A DNA stretch of 64,000 bases from an uncultured Bacteroidota bacterium. GTDB taxonomy: Bacteria; Bacteroidota; Bacteroidia; B-17B0; Aurantibacillaceae. Each line of letters opens with the position of its first letter. Position 1 is the first letter of the stretch. Of the stretch, positions 58,880 through 64,000 are shown piece after piece. Under the pieces are notes generated by a model. The model had not been told where the DNA came from, ran no database searches, and saw nothing but the letters and a program-made list of their open reading frames with translations. Position numbers and translations under genes: made by a program. The stretch lies in NCBI GenBank assembly GCA_903893815.1, contig CAITNS010000058.1:62001-126000 (forward strand). Direction: 5' to 3'.

Positions 58880-60217
58880 TTATGCTCTAATTTTATTTAA
58901 TCTATCGTAATGAGAAATATCTACAAATTTTTTCTTTTGTGCAATTTCAATAAATTCATGTTTGAAGTGGCGAATAGCTGCCGCTACTGGCCATGCTGCT
59001 GCTTCACCTAACGGACAAATTGTTTTTCCTTCAATTTTACTTTGAATGTCCCACAATAAATCTACATCACTTTCATTAGCAGTTCCATCTAAAAACTTCT
59101 TTAATATCTTTTCCATCCAACCAGTTCCTTCACGGCAAGGAGAACATTGTCCGCAAGACTCATGATGATAGAAACGAGAAAATGTAAATAAATTTTTAAC
59201 GATGCTTGTGTCTTCGTCCATAGCAATAAAGCCGCCAGAACCTAACATCGTACCAGTTGAAAAACCACCGTCTGATAAACTTTCGTAAGTCATTAAGCGC
59301 GGTTCGCCTTTAGCAGTTTTTAAAATTAATTCAGTTGGCAAAATTGGCACCGAAGAACCACCTGCAACCACTGCCTTTAATTTTTTTCCATTACGGATAC
59401 CTCCGCAATATTCATCACTATAAATAAAATCTTCAACCGTAATTCCTAATTCAATTTCGTAAACACCTGGTTTATTAATATGTCCTGATGCAGAAATTAA
59501 TTTTGTACCAGTAGATTTTCCTACACCAATTTTAGCGTACTCTTCTCCACCCATGTTTACAATTGGAACCACAGCGGCAATGGTCTCAACGTTATTAACA
59601 ACCGTTGGACAACCCCATAAACCAGCTACAGCAGGAAATGGTGGTTTGATACGTGGGTTACCACGTTTACCTTCTAATGATTCTAATAAAGCAGTTTCTT
59701 CTCCACAGATATAAGCGCCACCACCAACTTGTACGTAGCAATCGTGAGAGAAATCAGTTCCTAAAATATTTTTTCCTAACCATCCAGCAGCATACGCTTC
59801 AGCGATAGCAGCTTCTACGATACGAGCTACATAAAAATATTCGCCACGGATGTAGATGTAAGATGTTTTTGCACCTAATGCAAATGAAGACGTAATCATA
59901 CCTTCAATTAATGCATGAGGAATTTTTTCCATTAAGTAACGGTCTTTAAAAGTTCCTGGTTCAGATTCATCTGCATTACAAACTAAGTAACGAGGAACGC
60001 CTTCTGGTTTCGCTAAAAAGCTCCATTTCATTCCTGTAGGGAAACCTGCACCACCACGTCCACGTAATCCTGATTTTTTTACTTCATCAGTTACTTGATC
60101 GGGTTGCATTGTTTTTAGTGCTTTCTCTACAGAAGCATAACCACCATGTGCGCGATACACTTCTAACGTATGAATGTTAGGTACGTGATCGTTATGTATT
60201 AATAATTTTCTTCCCAT
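58880..60217 (-). CDS. nuoF: NADH-quinone oxidoreductase subunit F
   Basis: GLRGRGGAGFPTGMKW, ESCGQCSPCREGTGW. Confidence 0.97.
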   Translation of the reverse strand: MGRKLLIHNDHVPNIHTLEVYRAHGGYASVEKALKTMQPDQVTDEVKKSGLRGRGGAGFPTGMKWSFLAKPEGVPRYLVCNADESEPGTFKDRYLMEKIPHALIEGMITSSFALGAKTSYIYIRGEYFYVARIVEAAIAEAYAAGWLGKNILGTDFSHDCYVQVGGGAYICGEETALLESLEGKRGNPRIKPPFPAVAGLWGCPTVVNNVETIAAVVPIVNMGGEEYAKIGVGKSTGTKLISASGHINKPGVYEIELGITVEDFIYSDEYCGGIRNGKKLKAVVAGGSSVPILPTELILKTAKGEPRLMTYESLSDGGFSTGTMLGSGGFIAMDEDTSIVKNLFTFSRFYHHESCGQCSPCREGTGWMEKILKKFLDGTANESDVDLLWDIQSKIEGKTICPLGEAAAWPVAAAIRHFKHEFIEIAQKKKFVDISHYDRLNKIRA

Positions 60218-60227
60218 CGTTTAATGG

Positions 60228-60809
60228 TTATAGTGTGTTTTTATAATCTAAATCCGTATAACTTTTTAATTTACCTTCTGCTCTGTAGTTTTCTAAAAGA
60301 GTATCTACTTTTTCGTAAGTTAAATTTTCGTGGTAGCTAGCTCCACATTGCAACATTGGCGCTGTTCCACAAGAACCTAAGCACTCAGCTACTTTTAACG
60401 AGAACATGCCATCTTTTGTTGTTTCACCAACTTTGATGTTTAATTTTTTCTCAATATATTTTACAATGTCTTCTGCACCGTTTAACCAGCAAGAACTTGT
60501 TTGGCAAACTTCTAAAACACATTTACCCATTGGTTTTAAATTATACATCGTGTAAAACGATGCTACTTCAAACACCTCAACTGGACGAATTTTTAAAACA
60601 GATGCCACATAATCCATTGTTTCTGGACTTAGCCATCCGCCAAATTCTGCTTGTGCTACATGTAATACAGGTAATAAAGCCGATTTAATTTTTTCAGGAG
60701 GATAATGTGAAATGATTGTTTGCACAGTTTTCATAGCCTCTTCGCTGAATACTGTTTCAGCGCGTTTAGCTTTGTCGAATTTTTGTGCTCCGTGAACTTG
60801 TGAACTCAT
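60228..60809 (-). CDS. nuoE: NADH-quinone oxidoreductase subunit E
   Basis: VCQTSSCWLNGAEDI...AECLGSCGTAPMLQ. Confidence 0.96.
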   Translation of the reverse strand: MSSQVHGAQKFDKAKRAETVFSEEAMKTVQTIISHYPPEKIKSALLPVLHVAQAEFGGWLSPETMDYVASVLKIRPVEVFEVASFYTMYNLKPMGKCVLEVCQTSSCWLNGAEDIVKYIEKKLNIKVGETTKDGMFSLKVAECLGSCGTAPMLQCGASYHENLTYEKVDTLLENYRAEGKLKSYTDLDYKNTL

Positions 60810-60838
60810 ATTATTAATTCAATCTTTTTAAATTTAGT

Positions 60839-62053
60839 TTAGGCATCAAGCTCGCCTGCAATTACGTTCATACTACTCATCGTTAAGATTGCATCACTTA
60901 ACATAATTCCTTTCACCATTTCGGGGTATGCTTGATAATAAATAAAGCATGGTCTGCGGAAATGTAAACGGAACGGCGTTCTACCACCATCGCTAATTAA
61001 GTAAAAACCTAATTCTCCATTTCCACCTTCAACGCAATGATATACTTCTCCTTTAGGAATATCTGTTTCACCCATCACAATTTTAAAGTGATATATTAAT
61101 GCTTCCATGTTATTATACACTTGCTCTTTTGGTGGCAAGAAAAAATCTGGTAAATCAGCATGCATTGGCCCTTCAGGCATTTTTTTAATAGCCTGTTCAA
61201 TGATGCTTAATGATTGCCACATTTCGTGCTGACGAACCATAAAACGATCGTAAGTATCTCCTTGTGTTCCTACAGGAACTGTAAATGTAAAATCTTCGTA
61301 AGACGAATATGGATTCATCACACGAACATCATAATCAACTCCTGCTGCACGTAAGTTTGGTCCAACAAAACTATAACTCAATGCCATTTCAGCACTAATA
61401 GGTCCGCAGTTAACTGTACGGTCCATAAAAATTTTATTACGTTCTAATAAATTAGAAAATTCTTTTAAGCCTTTAGGATATTCTTTTAAGAAAGTATCAA
61501 TTAAGTCCCAAGTTTTTTTACTCCACTCTTGGTCAAAACCACCAATACGGCCAATGTTTGTAGTTAAACGCGCTCCGCAAATTTCTTCGAAAATTTCGTA
61601 AATTTTTTCTCTCCATTGAAAAATGTATAAGAAACCTGTCATGGCGCCAGTATCAACACCAATAACGGAGTTACAAATAATATGATCGGCAATACGAGAT
61701 AACTCCATGATAATAACACGGTGATATTCTGCACGCTTTGGAATTTTTGCTCCTAATAATTTTTCTACTGTCATGTACCAACCCATGTTGTTGATTGGAG
61801 ATGAACAATAGTTTAAACGATCGGTAATAGGTGTAATTTGTGCATAAGGACGACGCTCGGCTAATTTTTCGAAAGCACGGTGAATATATCCAATTGTAGG
61901 AACGGCAGAATGAATAATTTCACCATCCATTTTTAATACATTTTGGAAAATACCATGTGTAGCAGGGTGTGTAGGCCCGAGGTTAAGCGTAGAATACTCT
62001 TTTTCTTCGATAACTTCCTGATTAACGGAATATGTTGTTTCTTTTTTACTCAT
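60839..62053 (-). CDS. nuoD: NADH-quinone oxidoreductase subunit D
   Basis: LNLGPTHPATHGIFQNVLKMDGE. Confidence 0.97.
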   Translation of the reverse strand: MSKKETTYSVNQEVIEEKEYSTLNLGPTHPATHGIFQNVLKMDGEIIHSAVPTIGYIHRAFEKLAERRPYAQITPITDRLNYCSSPINNMGWYMTVEKLLGAKIPKRAEYHRVIIMELSRIADHIICNSVIGVDTGAMTGFLYIFQWREKIYEIFEEICGARLTTNIGRIGGFDQEWSKKTWDLIDTFLKEYPKGLKEFSNLLERNKIFMDRTVNCGPISAEMALSYSFVGPNLRAAGVDYDVRVMNPYSSYEDFTFTVPVGTQGDTYDRFMVRQHEMWQSLSIIEQAIKKMPEGPMHADLPDFFLPPKEQVYNNMEALIYHFKIVMGETDIPKGEVYHCVEGGNGELGFYLISDGGRTPFRLHFRRPCFIYYQAYPEMVKGIMLSDAILTMSSMNVIAGELDA

Positions 62054-62054
62054 T

Positions 62055-62128
62055 GTTGATTTAAGATTAAAGATTTAAGATTAAAGATTTTTACTTCCCA
62101 CTTCTAAAATCTGATTTCAAACTTCTTA
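62055..62128. repeat. nuoD-nuoC spacer word-repeat element
   Basis: GATTTAAGATTAAAGATTTAAGATTAAAGATTTTTACTTCCCACTTCTAAAATCTGATTTCAAACTTCTTA. Confidence 0.7.
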
Positions 62129-62620
62129 TCTTCCAAACATTTCATCTTTCTTATCCGTTCTTCCTTGATCTTCTAAAGGATATTCTTTTCTTAAAGGAAA
62201 AATATCCATTTCATCTACGTTTAAAATACGTTTTAAGTTTGGATGACCTTTAAATTTAACTCCAAAGAAATCGTAAGTTTCTCTTTCCATCCAGTTGGCT
62301 GCAGGCCATAAATCGGTTGCAGTAGCTACTTCAGGTTTATTGATATCAAAAAATATTTTTAAACGAATACGGTAATTTTTTGGCATGTTATGTAAATGAT
62401 AAATCACACCTAAGTGTTTCTCATCTGCTGTTTGCATGCCACATAAATCCGTTAAGAAATGAAAATTTAATTCTTCATCTTCTTTTAAGAATTTTAATAC
62501 GTCGTGTATTCTATCTTTTTGAATAGTAAAAACTGGGTAATCGTAAAGTAACTCCGCAGATTCAATATCTCCGTGGAAATGTTCCTTTAGTTTTTCGTTT
62601 ACTTTATTTAATAATTCCAT
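62126..62620 (-). CDS. nuoC: NADH-quinone oxidoreductase subunit C
   Basis: WMERETYDFFGVKFKGHPNLKRIL. Confidence 0.96.
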   Translation of the reverse strand: MELLNKVNEKLKEHFHGDIESAELLYDYPVFTIQKDRIHDVLKFLKEDEELNFHFLTDLCGMQTADEKHLGVIYHLHNMPKNYRIRLKIFFDINKPEVATATDLWPAANWMERETYDFFGVKFKGHPNLKRILNVDEMDIFPLRKEYPLEDQGRTDKKDEMFGR

Positions 62621-62702
62621 TTATTGATTAAAGATTAAAGATTAAAGATTAAAGATTTTTTATTTCTCACTTCTAAAATCTGCGTTCTAACTTCTTTATT
62701 TA
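62621..62702. repeat. nuoC-nuoB spacer word-repeat element, homologous to the nuoD-nuoC spacer
   Basis: GATTAAAGATTAAAGATTAAAGATTAAAGATTTTTTATTTCTCACTTCTAAAATCTGCGTTCTAACTTCTT. Confidence 0.7.
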
Positions 62703-63263
62703 TTCTATTCCGTATGAGTTTAACATTTTCTTATACTCTTCTGAATTTCTTCTTCTAAAAGATTCGTTTTGAGCCATCTCTTGTATTTTAAGAACACCTT
62801 CTAAAATTTGTTCTGGACGTGGAGGGCAACCTGGTACATATACGTCAACTGGAATAATTTTATCAATGCCTTGTAAAACAGAATACGTATCAAAAATACC
62901 ACCAGTGCTAGCGCAAGCACCAACTGATAGTACCCAACGTGGTTCTGCCATTTGCTCGTAAACCTGACGTAAAGTTGGTCCCATTTTTTTAGCAATCGTT
63001 CCCATCACCATTAGCATATCAGCTTGACGAGGAGAGAAGCTTAAACGCTCCGAACCAAAACGTCCTAAATCGTAGTGAGAAGCCATCGTAGCCATAAACT
63101 CAATACCACAGCAAGATGTTGCGAATGGTAAAGGCCATAACGAATTTTTACGAGCCATGCCCACTACATCTTCTAATTTTGTTGCAAAAAAACCAGGTCC
63201 TTCAAGCCCTTCAGGCATTTTAGCGATTTCTGGTTTTGTGCGTTTTATGATTTCTTTTGCCAT
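62700..63263 (-). CDS. nuoB: NADH-quinone oxidoreductase subunit B
   Basis: ATSCCGIEFMATMASHYDLGRFG; GACASTGGIFDTYSVLQGID. Confidence 0.97.
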   Translation of the reverse strand: MAKEIIKRTKPEIAKMPEGLEGPGFFATKLEDVVGMARKNSLWPLPFATSCCGIEFMATMASHYDLGRFGSERLSFSPRQADMLMVMGTIAKKMGPTLRQVYEQMAEPRWVLSVGACASTGGIFDTYSVLQGIDKIIPVDVYVPGCPPRPEQILEGVLKIQEMAQNESFRRRNSEEYKKMLNSYGIE

Positions 63264-63372
63264 CTTTAATCTAGTTTTTAATTTTTAGCGTTTAGTTATT
63301 AGTAAACTACACTACTTGAAATTATTTATTCTTTAGTATTAATAACTTAAAACTAATCACTTAAAATTGTAA

Positions 63373-63747
63373 TTATTCTTCCCACTTCAATGCTTTTTTA
63401 GAAAGCATGTAGTAGAAGCCAATTAATAACAATATAATGAATGTAAACACTTCGATAACGCCTGTCATTCCTAAATCTTTGAAATTTACCGCCCAAGGAT
63501 ACATAAAAATTACCTCTATGTCGAAAAGCACAAATAAAATAGCCACTAAGAAATACTTAATGGCAAATGGTAAACGAGCATTCCCTTCTGATTCTACACC
63601 ACACTCAAATGAGTCCAACTTAATTTTTGTTTTACGTTTAGGGCCTAACCAATGTGATGCAATCATCGTCGTTATTACAAATCCCAATGCTACAATAAAC
63701 ATTAATAGAATTGGTAAATAATCTAAAGGTGATGAAACTCTATTCAT
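63373..63747 (-). CDS. nuoA: NADH-quinone oxidoreductase subunit A
   Basis: KIKLDSFECGVESEGNARLPFAIKYFLVAILFVLFDIEVIFMYPWA; start at MNRVSS preferred. Confidence 0.95.
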   Translation of the reverse strand: MNRVSSPLDYLPILLMFIVALGFVITTMIASHWLGPKRKTKIKLDSFECGVESEGNARLPFAIKYFLVAILFVLFDIEVIFMYPWAVNFKDLGMTGVIEVFTFIILLLIGFYYMLSKKALKWEE

Positions 63748-63847
63748 ATATATTGATTTATTATTGATGGTAAGATTAACTATTTTTAGGGAAATCATCA
63801 AATATTCGGTCTATTTTTTTAAAGGTTTAATTGTTTAAAAATACCAT

Positions 63848-63879
63848 AAAAAAAGCCACTAAAAAATAGTGGCTTTTTT
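63848..63879 (-). terminator. Intrinsic terminator between the 64-kb gene and nuoA
   Basis: AAAAAAGCCACTA-AAAAA-TAGTGGCTTTTTT. Confidence 0.85.
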
Positions 63880-63896
63880 GAAATGAAATCGTGTTT

Positions 63897-64000
63897 TTAC
63901 TCTTTTACAAACTTATAGGTAGACGATGATTGATTAACATTAAATTTAATTTCATAAACGCCTGAAGCTAGGTCTGAAACAGAAATAGATTCTTTATTAT
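63897..64000 (-). CDS. C-terminal end of a T9SS-sorted-like protein, truncated by window edge
   Basis: Reverse translation ...NKESISVSDLASGVYEIKFNVNQSSSTYKFVKE*. Confidence 0.7.
   Translation of the reverse strand, partial: NKESISVSDLASGVYEIKFNVNQSSSTYKFVKE

Noticed and set aside
62061-62090. Possible CRISPR-like array from GATTAAA/GATTTAA repeats
   Set aside because: Contiguous 6-8 nt words without spacers and no cas genes

Overview
AT-rich chromosomal window from a Bacteroidota member (T9SS-like C-termini, TAnnTTTG-like promoters, DAHP synthase/chorismate mutase fusion, short NuoG). Most of it is housekeeping sequence: rpsF-rpsR-rplI, aspS, mltG, cdaA, fbp, rpmF-DUF177, two two-component systems, a small LPS/glycosyltransferase group, a partial aryl-polyene/flexirubin-like ketosynthase cluster (36.1-40.8 kb), and a complete-looking complex I operon nuoA-N on the minus strand (48.7-63.8 kb). 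No rRNA, tRNA, CRISPR array or classical IS element was recognised. The most interesting signal is intergenic. Several families of short degenerate word repeats are arranged as imperfect inverted repeats: AACC-CACATAG/CATATAAG elements just 3' of stop codons, GGATGA/ATCTG elements, and word-repeat spacers throughout the nuo operon. Two nuo spacers hold a four-helix-bundle (23S rRNA IVS-protein-like) gene bracketed by inverted word repeats, one of them a perfect 20-bp pair. This looks like an IVS-like mobile cassette living in mRNA operon spacers. Two small ORFs missing from the track were also found: a 50-aa Cys/Lys-rich protein and a 31-aa single-TM peptide between nuoH and nuoI. All calls are from reading the sequence only; no searches were run, and hand-derived coordinates may be off by a base or so.
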